DNA of 37,859 bases from Candidatus Burkholderia verschuerenii (GTDB lineage Bacteria; Pseudomonadota; Gammaproteobacteria; Burkholderiales; Burkholderiaceae): contig NZ_LFJJ01000030.1 of NCBI RefSeq assembly GCF_001189365.1, forward strand, positions 1-37,859, in the 5' to 3' direction. Shown one piece after another: positions 1 to 8,260 of this stretch. The number at the start of each line of letters is the position of its first letter. Position 1 is the stretch's first letter. The notes beneath the pieces were generated by a model, which was given only the letters and a program-made list of their open reading frames with translations, ran no database searches and was not told the origin of the DNA. A program made the position numbers and the translations under genes.

Positions 1-123
1 CGAAGTTCCAAACTCCCAGGAAACCATTCAGATCAATATTGCTTCTGGGAGTTCTGGGAAACACGATCTTCCGGCGGCCCCTTGCCACCCTTGACTTCGA
101 CTAATTCTGAAGGGCCGACTACA
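1..123. other. left-edge sequence of foreign appearance
   Basis: This stretch is less GC-rich than the rest of the window and belongs to no gene I recognise. It carries a short inverted repeat (AACTCCCA near 10-18 and TGGGAGTT near 46-54). A plus-strand frame is open from the window edge to a TGA at 92-94 with no recognisable motif. It abuts the broken 5' side of the oxidoreductase remnant at about 115-124. It may be the end of an insertion sequence or another rearrangement joint. I cannot name an element or identify a target duplication. Confidence 0.3.
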
Positions 124-359
124 TACGATCATCAATTGCAGGTTGCCGGCGAACCCTCGCTAGGCGCGCACTCGGCGACGCCGGTTCGATCGACTTCTAT
201 TTCGATGCGCATGATGCGTTGGTCGGCGCTAGCGGATTCGGCCTCGCGAGCGGCATCGCTAAAGACATGAAGCTGGCGCGCATGCTGATCGAGCGTGGCG
301 CTTCGCCCGATGCGGATCAGCTTGCCGATCCGACCACCAAACTCAAGTCGCTGCTTTGA
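124..359 (+). pseudogene. C-terminal remnant of a ferredoxin-reductase-type FAD oxidoreductase
   Basis: Only the last ~80 codons of a roughly 400-residue protein remain. The first part, in frame 1, reads YDHQLQVAGEPSLG. After a frameshift at about 160-172 the sequence continues in frame 3 as RRALGDAGSIDFYFDAHDAL and ends at TGA 357-359. This is the pattern of the Reductase_C domain that follows the FAD/NAD-binding domains of ferredoxin reductases serving Rieske-type oxygenases. The catalytic nucleotide-binding domains are absent, so the product cannot work. The broken SDR starts 14 bases downstream and was probably in the same operon. The family call rests on recalled consensus features, not on an alignment. 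Confidence 0.6.
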
Positions 360-373
360 ACAAGGACGAGAAC

Positions 374-1187
374 ATGGCACAGTTCGACGGCAAGGTCGCC
401 GTGATTACAGGCGCTGCGCAAGGACTCGGCGCGGCCGTGGCTGCGCTGATGGCCGAGCGCGGCGCGAAAGGTATCGTCATTTGCGCGCGATCGAAAGAGA
501 AGGGCGAAGCGAAGGCGCGTGAGTTGAGCGAAATGAGCGGCGCGCAAGTGCGTTTCGTGGCGGCGGATTTGTCGCGCGTCGAAGATTGCCGGGCCGTGAT
601 CGCTGCCGCCGATGCGCAATTCGGCCGCGTCGATATTCTGGTCAACGCGGCAGCGACCACCGATCGCGGTACGCTACTCGATACGGATCCCGAACTATTC
701 GATCGAATGTTCGCGACCAATGTTCGCGCGCCGTTCTTTCTCATGCAGGAAACGGTTCGCATCATGAAGCGCGAAGGGATCAAAGGCGCCATCGTCAATA
801 TCTGCTCGATGTCGGCGCTCGCGGGGCAGCCGTTTATTGCGGCGTATTGTGCATCGAAAGGCGCGCTCGCGACGCTGACGCAGAACACCGCTTATGGACT
901 TTTGTGAAATCGCATTCGCGTCAACGGGCTGAATCTGGGCTGGATGGCGAGCGACGGCGAAGACCGCATTCAACGCGAATATCACGGCGCAAGCGCGGAA
1001 TGGCTATCGGAAGCGGCCGCCGCGCAGCCCTTCGGCCGCTTGATCGATCCGAAGGAAGCCGCGCGCGCGTGCAGTAGCGTTTCTGGCGAGCGACGAGTCG
1101 GGTCTGATGACCGGCTCGATGGTCAACTACGATCAGTCGGTCTGGGGCGCTTATGACGATGCGCCTCATCCCGCCAAGCCTTTATAA
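374..1187 (+). pseudogene. short-chain dehydrogenase/reductase, disrupted
   Basis: This is a classical SDR of about 270 codons in its ancestral form. It has the N-terminal cofactor motif TGAAQGLG and a YCASK catalytic Tyr/Lys motif in the first open segment. ATG 374 is chosen because an AAGGACGAG ribosome site precedes it. The frame is cut by TGA at 905-907, exactly where relatives continue with Arg-Asn-Arg-Ile-Arg-Val-Asn-Gly, so a CGA to TGA change is likely. A second lesion is a one-base shift inside a GCGCGCGCG run at about 1067-1071, after which the C-terminus ([14 protein letters not shown]) is in another frame and ends at TAA 1185-1187. Two independent lesions make this a pseudogene. 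The substrate is unknown. Confidence 0.85.
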
Positions 1188-1193
1188 AAGGCC

Positions 1194-3139
1194 TCAAACG
1201 CGGAAGATCGACACCGCGCGTTCGAGTCGCTCGGCCTGATCGCGCAGTTCGACCGTCGATTGTTCCGCTTCACCTACAAGCGCCGCGTTCTGCTGCGTCG
1301 CTTCGCCGATCAGCATGACGGTGGTATTGAGCTGCTCGATGCCGCTCGCCTGTTCGCGCGACGCAACGCCGATCTCGTCGACGATGGCATTCACGCGCGC
1401 CACGCGCTCGACGATACCGCTCATCGTGCTGCTCGCCTCTTCGGCGATGCGATAACCATGCGAGACCTTTTCCGCCGACTCGGCAATCAGGCTCTCGATT
1501 TCCTTCACCGCGCCCGCGCTGCGTTGCGCCAGCACGCGCACTTCCGATGCGACCACCGCGAAGCCCTTGCCGTGCTCGCCCGCGCGCGCGGCTTCGACCG
1601 CCGCATTGAGCGCGAGAATGTTGGTCTGCAATGCGATGGCTTCGATGGTCGCGGTGATGTCGGCGATACGGCGCGCCGACGCGTCGATCTCGCTCATCTT
1701 CGCCACGACGCGTCCGACCGCGTCGCCGCCCGCGCGCGCCGCATCGGATGCGGAGGCCACGAGCGTGCCCGCCTGCGCCGTGTTGGCCGCGTTCTGCTGC
1801 ACGGTCGATGTGATTTCTTCCATGCTCGCAGCGGTTTCCTCGAGGCTCGCGGCCTGCGTGGCGATGCGCGATGCGATATCCGTGCTGCCCGACGCGATGC
1901 GCGCCGTGCCGTCGTTCATATCCGCCGATGCGCTGCGCACTTGCGCCACGATCTGCGCGAGACCGCGCGCGACGCCGTCGATGGCGCGCATCAGGCGGCC
2001 GATATCATCTTCGCGCGCGGTATCCATGCGTACCGTCAGATCGCCTGCCGCGATGCGTTCCGATGCTCGCGTGGCTTCATCGAGCGGTGCGCCGACGAGC
2101 TTCTTCACCGCATACATCAGCACGGCGATGAGCGCGATCACGACGACCAATCCGAGCAACAGAAAGCGCAGGCGGCTCGCATGCACATCGGCCAACAACT
2201 CGTCACGATAGGCGATGCCGCCGACCATCCAGTTTCATTGCGGCACCGTCATATAGACGATTTCCTTGTCGCCGCCGTGCACGCGTTTGTCCGCGCCGGG
2301 AATATCCGCGCCTTCGAACGCGAGACGGCCTTCGTGCGCTTCGAGCATCTGCCGGAACGGCGCGACGCGTTCGTCCGCGATCTGCCCGACGTTGTCAGGA
2401 TGCACCAGCAACTTGCCGCGATTCGAGCCATTCGATGCATCGACGACGAAATGATAACCGCTTGCGCCGATGGCGAGCTTGTCGATATCGTCCTGCAGCG
2501 CGGCGATTTCCGCGCTCACGTCGACGCCCACGAACAGCGCGCCGATCACGCGGCCCGATGCATCGGTCACCGGTTTGTATTCGGTGATGTACTGCTTGCC
2601 GAACAGGGCCGCGATGCCGATATACGGCTTGCCCGCGAGCACCGGTCCATACGCGGGGCCTTTGCGATCGAGCAGCGTACCGATCGCGCGCGTGCCGTCC
2701 TGCTTCTTGAGCGATGTCGTGACGCGCACGAAGTCGTCGCCATTGCGCGCGAAGATCGTCGCGATGGCGCGGCTTTCCGCGAGGAAGGCATCGGGAATCG
2801 TGAAGTCGCCGTTGAGCGGCTTGTCGCCGGCGCTAAGCGTCGGTGTCGCGACGCCGCCGATATCGACGGTATGCGCGGCATCGAGCGTGAAGGTCGACGG
2901 CAGACGATGCGCGAACATCGTCATGAAGCGTTCGACTTCCGCGCTCACGGCAGTGTCGTAGAGGCCGATCATCGTGCCGATCGCGCGGTTCTCGCTCTCG
3001 ACGCGTGCGCGTCGACCTGGTCGCCCGCCGAATGGGTGACGGCGATCGTGAAACTGGCGACGACGATGGCGGAAAGCGCGCAAGCCAGCGCGGCGAATTT
3101 GGTCCCGACGCTTAAGCGGGCCAGACGTTGACGAAGCAT
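1194..3139 (-). pseudogene. methyl-accepting chemotaxis protein, disrupted
   Basis: In its ancestral form this is a membrane chemoreceptor of about 648 codons. It starts at ATG 3139 (MLRQRLARLSVGTKF) with one N-terminal membrane helix. A periplasmic Cache-type sensor domain follows, then a second helix ([19 protein letters not shown]), a HAMP linker, and the methyl-accepting signalling domain with the highly conserved hairpin tip near [13 protein letters not shown]. Two lesions are visible. One is a one-base frameshift at about 3000-3016, just after the first helix. The other is TGA at 2235-2237, where Cache receptors normally have Trp just before the second helix (MTVPQ-stop-NWMVGG), consistent with TGG to TGA. 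Signalling cannot occur without both halves in one chain. Confidence 0.9.
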
Positions 3140-3259
3140 GGAAAGGTGCGATTGCTTTAAGGGTTCAACTGCCCCTTATCGGCATATTGCGCCTGCATCT
3201 TTAGGCTTTATCCAAGCTTTCTTAAGGCCGCGTGTAAATATTTCCGCCAGATTTTAGTT

Positions 3260-4127
3260 TTATGCCTGACGTTTTTGACGCATCGCGATGGCGACACCCG
3301 AAAGCGTCAACGGCTTCGCGCATGCCGAGCGGTTCGCCCAGCGACAGCGCCGCCGCGACGATGCCCATGATCGGCACGAGCAGCATGCCGATCGACGCGA
3401 TATCGGCAGGCAGCCGCCTGAGCGTCGCGAACCAGGCGAGATAGCAGACGGCCATCGGCACGAGGCTCATGTAGATCAGCACGGCCCAGCCGTCCGCGTG
3501 AAGCGCCGAAAAACTCGGATGCTCGATAAACCAGCCGAGCAGCACCATCGGCATGCAGCCGATGCCGACCTGCCAGGCGACCAGCGAGATCGGCGGAATC
3601 GGCATCGGCGTGTGCGTGATGACGGTGCCGAGCGCGAAGAGCACCGCAGCGCTCAACGCGAAGGCGATGCCGGCGAACTTGTCCGAGTCGAAATCGAATC
3701 CGTGCGCGGACAGCAGCACGACGACGCCGGCCAGGCCCAGCGCGAGCGCGCCGAAGCCCGCCGTGGAAGGCTTGCGCTTCGCGATGGGCCACGCGAGCAG
3801 CATCGACCAGATCGGCATGGTGTAGACGAGCAGCGCGCCTTCGCTGACGGAGAGCCATTTCATCGACAGCGTGGAAAAGCCCATCCACGCGAAAACGTTG
3901 GTGGCGGATGCGAGCAGCAGACGTGGCATCCATTCGCGCGGGACGCGGATATTTTCACCGACGCTTGTTGCGATGACGCCCAGCAGGATGGCCGCCGCAA
4001 CGCCCGCGACGCCGCGCGAAAAGAGCGGCGGCCATTCGCGCAACAGGATTTTCATGGCCGGCCAATTCAGCGCCCAGCCGATGGCGGTGACCAGCAGGAG
4101 AAGGAACCCCGTCAGGCGAGCAGGCAT
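3260..4127 (-). pseudogene. EamA/DMT-family transporter, C-terminal frameshift
   Basis: A drug/metabolite-type inner-membrane exporter of ten predicted helices in two EamA repeats, starting at ATG 4127 (MPARLTGFLLLLVTAIGWALNW region). The reading frame is normal up to LGEPLGMREAV near 3314. It then shifts: the expected last helix (LTLSGVAIAMRQKRQA, stop at 3260-3262) lies in another frame. The actual frame runs on as a polar tail to 3222. The lesion removes the tenth helix, so the protein is probably unstable, though a tail replacement is less certainly fatal than the other lesions here. An upstream start at 4286 would add 53 residues without family resemblance and is not preferred. Confidence 0.75.
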
Positions 4128-4420
4128 GAATGGTGGTGAGGGTTGTCGTTGCAGGGCCTCGATGATACAGGCAGGCGGCGTTTCGTCCCTTGGGCAATCT
4201 GCATGCTGCATAAAGAATGCAAAACGTCGGCCCGGCGGATCGAATTCAAAACGCAAAATGCCATGTCGGGCGAGGTAACGCGCCAAGGAAACAAAGTTAA
4301 AAAACGATTAACTATTTAACTTTTCGTCTCGGCTGCGTCAGAACCTTGTCAGTAAAAGGGTTTGAGGCGACTTAGGGCAAACACGGGATACCTATTTCAG
4401 AGCTGTCTCGATATTCTTCA
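4128..4420. other. intergenic region between divergent transporter genes
   Basis: No gene is supported here. The region is AT-rich around 4290-4325 and holds an 8-base perfect inverted repeat, AAAGTTAA (4293-4300) and TTAACTTT (4316-4323), separated by 15 bases. This could be an operator or promoter element for either divergent transporter gene. Open frames reading into it are extensions of the flanking genes without conserved character. Confidence 0.4.
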
Positions 4421-4432
4421 TAAAACGTTTTC
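4421..4432. promoter_or_regulatory. predicted LacI-family operator upstream of the MFS transporter
   Basis: TAAAACGTTTTC is a near-perfect palindrome with the central CG typical of LacI-family operators. The same core occurs at 6900-6911 and 7046-7057, around the LacI-type regulator and udh. It lies 121 bases before the chosen start of the transporter gene. The repeated core is seen directly; binding is inferred. Confidence 0.6.
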
Positions 4433-4552
4433 CAAAAAGTGGGCCCCCGCGCGACTGCCGAATCGCCGCGCAAGAGGTCGGCGGCGCTCGTCGCCGAACA
4501 TGCAATAGCAGACGCGGCTCGACGAGCGCTGCCGCGTCCCGGAGACATATCC

Positions 4553-5845
4553 ATGAACACAGCCGTAGCCAGCGTTGCACGCGCGGCCAGCAAATATCGC
4601 TGGACCGTCTGCGCGCTGCTCTTCTTCGCGACCGTCATCAACTATATGGACCGGCAGATTCTCGGTCTGCTTGCGCCGATGCTTCAGCACGATATCGGCT
4701 GGACGCAGGTGCAATACGGCCGCATCGTGATCGCGTTCTCCGCTTTCTATGCGGTCGGCCTGTTGTGCTTCGGGCGGATCGTCGACTGGCTCGGCACGCG
4801 CGTGTCCTACGCACTCGCGATGTTTATCTGGAGCATCGCCGCGATGCTGCACGCGGCGGTCGGTTCGGTGATGGGCTTCGCCGCGGTGCGCGCCTTGCTC
4901 GGTATCGGCGAAGGCGGCAACTTCCCGGCGGCCATCAAGACCACGGCGGAGTGGTTCCCCCGCCGCGAACGGGCGCTGGCGACCGGCATTTTCAACTCGG
5001 GCGCGAACATCGGCGCGGTGTTCGCACCGGCGCTGATTCCGGCGCTCGCGGTGGCGTTCGGCTGGCGTTCCGCGTTCGTGATGGTTGGCGCGATCGGTCT
5101 CGTGTGGCTCGCCGTGTGGTTCGTGATGTATCGCGAGCCGGACGGCAGCGCGATCGAAGACGACATCGCCAACGAAGGCGACGAAGCCAAGGCCGCCGAC
5201 GCCGCCAACGCAAAGGCGGGTGCGCCGGGCTTCAAGGTGCTGATTAAGAAGCGCGAGACGTGGGCCTTCATCGTCGGCAAGTTCCTGACCGATCCGGTGT
5301 GGTGGTTCTATCTGTTCTGGCTGCCGAAGTGGCTGAACGAATCGCGCGGTATGGACATGCAGCATATCGGCTTGCCGCTCGTCGTGATCTACGCGATCAC
5401 CACGGTGGGCAGTATCGGCGGCGGCTGGATTTCATCGGCGTTGTTGCTGCGCGCGGGCTGGACCGTGAATGCGGCGCGCAAGACCGCGATGCTGATTTGC
5501 GCGTGCGCCGTATTGCCGATCGCGTTCGTGTCGCAAGCGGAGAATCTGTGGGTGGCGGTGGCGATCGTCGGCCTTGCCGCGGCGGCGCATCAGGGCTGGT
5601 CCGCGAATCTCTTCACGACGGCATCCGATCTGTTCCCGCGTCGTGCGGTGGGCGCGGTGGTCGGTATCGGCGGCATGGCCGGTTCGATCGGCGGTGTTCT
5701 GTTCTCCGAAGTAATCGGTCAGGTGCTGCAACGCACGGGCCATTACTGGGTGCTGTTCGCGATCGGCGCATCGGCGTATCTGATTGCCTTCGCGATCATG
5801 CATATCCTCACGCCGAAGATGACGCCGGCTAAACTCGGCGCGTGA
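4553..5845 (+). CDS. MFS transporter, probable hexuronate permease
   Basis: A 430-residue secondary transporter with about 12 membrane helices. It belongs to the anion:cation symporter branch of the major facilitator superfamily, by the NYMDRQILGLLAPML start, the GIGEGGNFPAAIK helix 4 region and the EWFPRRERALATG loop. The start at 4553 is chosen because a GGAGA ribosome site precedes it and family members begin with a short cytoplasmic segment; the longer upstream frame shows no conservation. A LacI-type regulator and uronate dehydrogenase follow, and the same operator motif occurs in front of all three. Galacturonate or glucuronate is therefore the likely substrate (inference). The gene appears intact. 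Confidence 0.85.
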   Translation: MNTAVASVARAASKYRWTVCALLFFATVINYMDRQILGLLAPMLQHDIGWTQVQYGRIVIAFSAFYAVGLLCFGRIVDWLGTRVSYALAMFIWSIAAMLHAAVGSVMGFAAVRALLGIGEGGNFPAAIKTTAEWFPRRERALATGIFNSGANIGAVFAPALIPALAVAFGWRSAFVMVGAIGLVWLAVWFVMYREPDGSAIEDDIANEGDEAKAADAANAKAGAPGFKVLIKKRETWAFIVGKFLTDPVWWFYLFWLPKWLNESRGMDMQHIGLPLVVIYAITTVGSIGGGWISSALLLRAGWTVNAARKTAMLICACAVLPIAFVSQAENLWVAVAIVGLAAAAHQGWSANLFTTASDLFPRRAVGAVVGIGGMAGSIGGVLFSEVIGQVLQRTGHYWVLFAIGASAYLIAFAIMHILTPKMTPAKLGA

Positions 5846-5852
5846 ATGAACG

Positions 5853-5888
5853 CGCGCCGCCTGTCATGGTCGACAAGCAGGCGGCGCG
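5853..5888. terminator. hairpin between convergent MFS and LacI genes
   Basis: An 11-base perfect GC-rich stem (CGCGCCGCCTG at 5853-5863, complement at 5878-5888) with a 14-base loop fills the gap between two convergent genes. No T-run follows on either strand, so it is a weak or factor-assisted bidirectional terminator at best. Confidence 0.6.
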
Positions 5889-6893
5889 TTACGCGTGAGC
5901 GGGCACCGTGCAAGTCGTCGTCGATTCGCGCACGATCAGGCGTGGTTCGAACATGAAGTTGACCGGGTCCGCGTGACCGGCGAGCGCATCGATGAGCTTC
6001 TGCATGGCGAGTTCGCCCATCTTTTCGCTCTGGATATCGACGGTCGTGAGACCGGGCGCGGCATAGGCGCCGTAGGGCACGTTGTCGATGCCGGTCACCG
6101 ACACGTCCTGCGGCACGCGAATGCCGAGCGATGCGGCTTCTTTCATGAAGCCCAACGCGATCAGGTCGTTGTAGCAGATCACTGCTTGCGGACGTTTCGG
6201 ACCGAGCATCACGCGCGAACAGGCGTGTTCTCCGGCGATCGACGTAGGCGCATGGGCTTCGTACACATCGAGTTCGAGACCCCCTTCGGCAAGACAATCG
6301 CGCGCGCCGCGAATGCGTTCATCGTTGATGCGCGCATGTTCGAAACCGAGATACGCAATGCGCCGATGCCCGAGGTCGAGCAAGTGGCGCGCAAGCATGT
6401 ACGTGGCAAGCCGGCTGTTGATGCCGACGCTCGGAATGGGCATTTCCGCATTGCGCAGCAGCACGACGGGCTTGTCGAGATCGAGCATCCACTGCGCCTG
6501 TTCATCGGGCAGGCGCGAGCTGACGAGCAGACCGTCGACGCGTTGCGCAAGGGCTTCGATCAGCGGACGTTCGCGTGCCTGGTTTTCGTCGATGTCGACG
6601 AGCAGCAGCGTGTAGTCGTGCCTCAGCGCAATGCGGTTCGCGCCTTTCACGACATTCGTGAAGTGCGGATTGCTGATGTCGAGTATGGTCAGGCCGATGG
6701 TACGCGTGCGGCCGGTGATCATCGAGCGCGCGAGCGGATTGGAGCGGTAGCCGAGCGTTTCGATGGCGGCTTTTAGCCGGGCTTCGACGGGCGCGCTGAA
6801 ACGCTGGGCGCCGTTGATGTACTTCGACACGGTCGCGACCGACACGCCCGCTGCGGCCGCGACGTCACGAATGGTCGGGGAAATTTTTTTCAT
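5889..6893 (-). CDS. LacI-family transcriptional regulator, probable uronate repressor
   Basis: A 334-residue regulator. An N-terminal LacI helix-turn-helix (TIRDVAAAAGVSVATVSKYI, residues ~6-25) is followed by the hinge helix and a periplasmic-binding-protein-like effector domain. ATG 6893 puts the DNA-binding domain at the very N-terminus, as in the family. No clear Shine-Dalgarno precedes it, and the upstream extension to 6995 is unlike the family. An operator-like site (GGTAACGTTTTC) lies 7-18 bases before the start, suggesting autoregulation. The gene sits between the MFS permease and udh, so a uronate or aldarate is a plausible effector (inference). The gene looks intact. Confidence 0.85.
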   Translation of the reverse strand: MKKISPTIRDVAAAAGVSVATVSKYINGAQRFSAPVEARLKAAIETLGYRSNPLARSMITGRTRTIGLTILDISNPHFTNVVKGANRIALRHDYTLLLVDIDENQARERPLIEALAQRVDGLLVSSRLPDEQAQWMLDLDKPVVLLRNAEMPIPSVGINSRLATYMLARHLLDLGHRRIAYLGFEHARINDERIRGARDCLAEGGLELDVYEAHAPTSIAGEHACSRVMLGPKRPQAVICYNDLIALGFMKEAASLGIRVPQDVSVTGIDNVPYGAYAAPGLTTVDIQSEKMGELAMQKLIDALAGHADPVNFMFEPRLIVRESTTTCTVPAHA

Positions 6894-6899
6894 GCGGAG

Positions 6900-6911
6900 G
6901 GTAACGTTTTC
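6900..6911. promoter_or_regulatory. predicted LacI-family operator at the regulator gene
   Basis: GGTAACGTTTTC differs from the perfect palindrome at 7046-7057 at two positions in one arm. It lies directly before the LacI-type gene start, where binding would block transcription. The match is seen directly; autoregulation is inferred. Confidence 0.5.
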
Positions 6912-7045
6912 TCGACGATTTTCCAAGCTTAGCGGATTGTCGCAGAAAAGCGGGAAACAAAGCGCGTCGATGTGAATTTTGCATGCAGCATGCATTCAAT
7001 CGAAAGCCGAGCTTGGCAACATTCGCGGCGTGACGCGTGCGCGTC

Positions 7046-7057
7046 GAAAACGTTTTC
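7046..7057. promoter_or_regulatory. predicted LacI-family operator upstream of udh
   Basis: GAAAACGTTTTC is a perfect 12-base palindrome with a central CG, 64 bases before the udh start. It is the best of three related sites in this module (others at 4421-4432 and 6900-6911). Confidence 0.65.
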
Positions 7058-7120
7058 TTCTATTTAGCTTTCAATGCGCTTCGGGCGCGTTCTGAATCAA
7101 CGGTATCGAGAGGAGTTTCG

Positions 7121-7951
7121 ATGAATCAGTCAAACGCAGCGGGTAAACCATTCAAGCGCCTGCTTCTGACCGGCGCGGCCGGCAATCTGGGACGTCAACT
7201 GCGCGGCGCGCTCGCGCAATGGGCCGATGTCGTGCGTCTTACCGACATCGCGCCGCTCGATGATGAGGCCGCGCACGAAGAAGTCGGCGCCGCCGATCTC
7301 GCGGATCGCGACGCGGTGATGCGTCTCGTCGACGGCGTGGATGCGATCGTCCATCTGGGCGGCATCTCCATCGACGCGCCCTTCGACGATCTGATCGAAG
7401 CGAATATTCGCGGCACCTATAACATCTACGAAGCGGCGCGTCGCTTCGGCGTGAAGCGCGTCGTGTTCGCCAGCTCGAATCACGCGATCGGTTTTCATCC
7501 GGTGACGGAAGTGCTCGATGCGGATGCGCAGCAGCGTCCGGACAGCCTTTACGGCGTAACGAAGTGCTTCGGCGAATCGCTGTCGCGCTATTACTTCGAT
7601 CGCTTCGGTATCGAAACGGTGTGCCTGCGCATCGGCTCGTCGTTCGAGGAACCGAAGAATCCGCGCATGCTCGTCACGTACTTGAGCTATCGCGATTTCA
7701 TCGAGCTCGTGCGCTGCTCGCTGTTCAACAATCGCGTCGGTCATACGGTGGTGTACGGCGCATCGAACAATCCGGTGAAGTGGTGGGACAACTCGAAGGC
7801 GGGCTTCCTCGGTTTCAATCCGCAAGACAGTTCGAGCCAGTTCGACGGCCTGTTTCCGACGCGTGCGCCCACCGACGATCGCGACGATCCCGCACAGCAG
7901 TTTCAAGGCGGACAGTTCGTCGTCGGCGAACCGATGGAACGCAAAAGCTGA
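7121..7951 (+). CDS. udh: uronate dehydrogenase
   Basis: A 276-residue NAD-dependent enzyme of the extended SDR type. It oxidises D-galacturonate or D-glucuronate to the aldarolactone, the first step of the oxidative uronate pathway. The cofactor loop GAAGNLG is at residues 18-24, catalytic Ser near 118-119 (ASSNHAIG), and the Tyr-x3-Lys pair is Y144 and K148. The conserved WWDNSKAGFLGF segment near the C-terminus is also present. ATG 7121 follows a good GAGAGGAG ribosome site. A perfect LacI-type operator lies upstream and a permease and regulator are adjacent, which supports the assignment. No lesion is seen. Downstream pathway enzymes (lactonase, galactarate dehydratase) are not in this window. 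Confidence 0.88.
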   Translation: MNQSNAAGKPFKRLLLTGAAGNLGRQLRGALAQWADVVRLTDIAPLDDEAAHEEVGAADLADRDAVMRLVDGVDAIVHLGGISIDAPFDDLIEANIRGTYNIYEAARRFGVKRVVFASSNHAIGFHPVTEVLDADAQQRPDSLYGVTKCFGESLSRYYFDRFGIETVCLRIGSSFEEPKNPRMLVTYLSYRDFIELVRCSLFNNRVGHTVVYGASNNPVKWWDNSKAGFLGFNPQDSSSQFDGLFPTRAPTDDRDDPAQQFQGGQFVVGEPMERKS

Positions 7952-8260
7952 TTCTTTAGGATCAAGGTTTATCCGCATGCATCGATGATCATGATGACCG
8001 GAATGTTACCGGTCTCATAAACGATGAAATCACGCGCGATTCATCGGGAATCGCGCGTAAATTTCACAGAGTGTGGGATGTTGCGCACGCGCTGCACCAT
8101 GCCCGGGCGTCGAGCGCCTAAAGCAGACGCGTAAGCAAACGCGCGAGCCTGCAAAAAGCAGGCTAAACACCACTTCTGTAGTCCCTCCGTAAAGAGTAGG
8201 CTCCGCTGGGTAGTCATATCGTCAAACGATCTGTCGACTTCGTACCCGGAGGAGACATAG
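7952..8260. other. intergenic region with several hairpins
   Basis: This 309-base gap between udh and the second MFS locus has no supportable gene. It contains three clear inverted repeats: GACCGG/CCGGTC (7996-8014), a 10-base perfect stem (8032-8058), and AGCCTGC/GCAGGCT around AAAAA (8146-8164). It also holds the CCGGAGGAG ribosome site for the next locus near 8246-8254. The hairpins may mark the end of the udh transcript. It could also be residue of a lost gene, but no protein resemblance is visible. Confidence 0.4.
8032..8058 (+). terminator. strong hairpin downstream of udh
   Basis: A perfect 10-base stem ACGCGCGATT / AATCGCGCGT surrounds a 7-base loop. It lies about 80 bases after the udh stop. 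No T-run follows, so termination is plausible but unproven; an operator is the alternative. Confidence 0.4.

Noticed and set aside
33-128. short minus-strand open frame as a transposase tail
   Set aside because: It is only about 31 codons between stops and begins inside the oxidoreductase remnant. I recognise no transposase motif, so no insertion sequence is named.
1260-3131. 623-codon plus-strand open frame
   Set aside because: It lies antisense to the chemoreceptor, is rich in Arg, His and Asp as expected from reversed high-GC codons, and shows no protein family character. The chemoreceptor domains on the minus strand explain the region.
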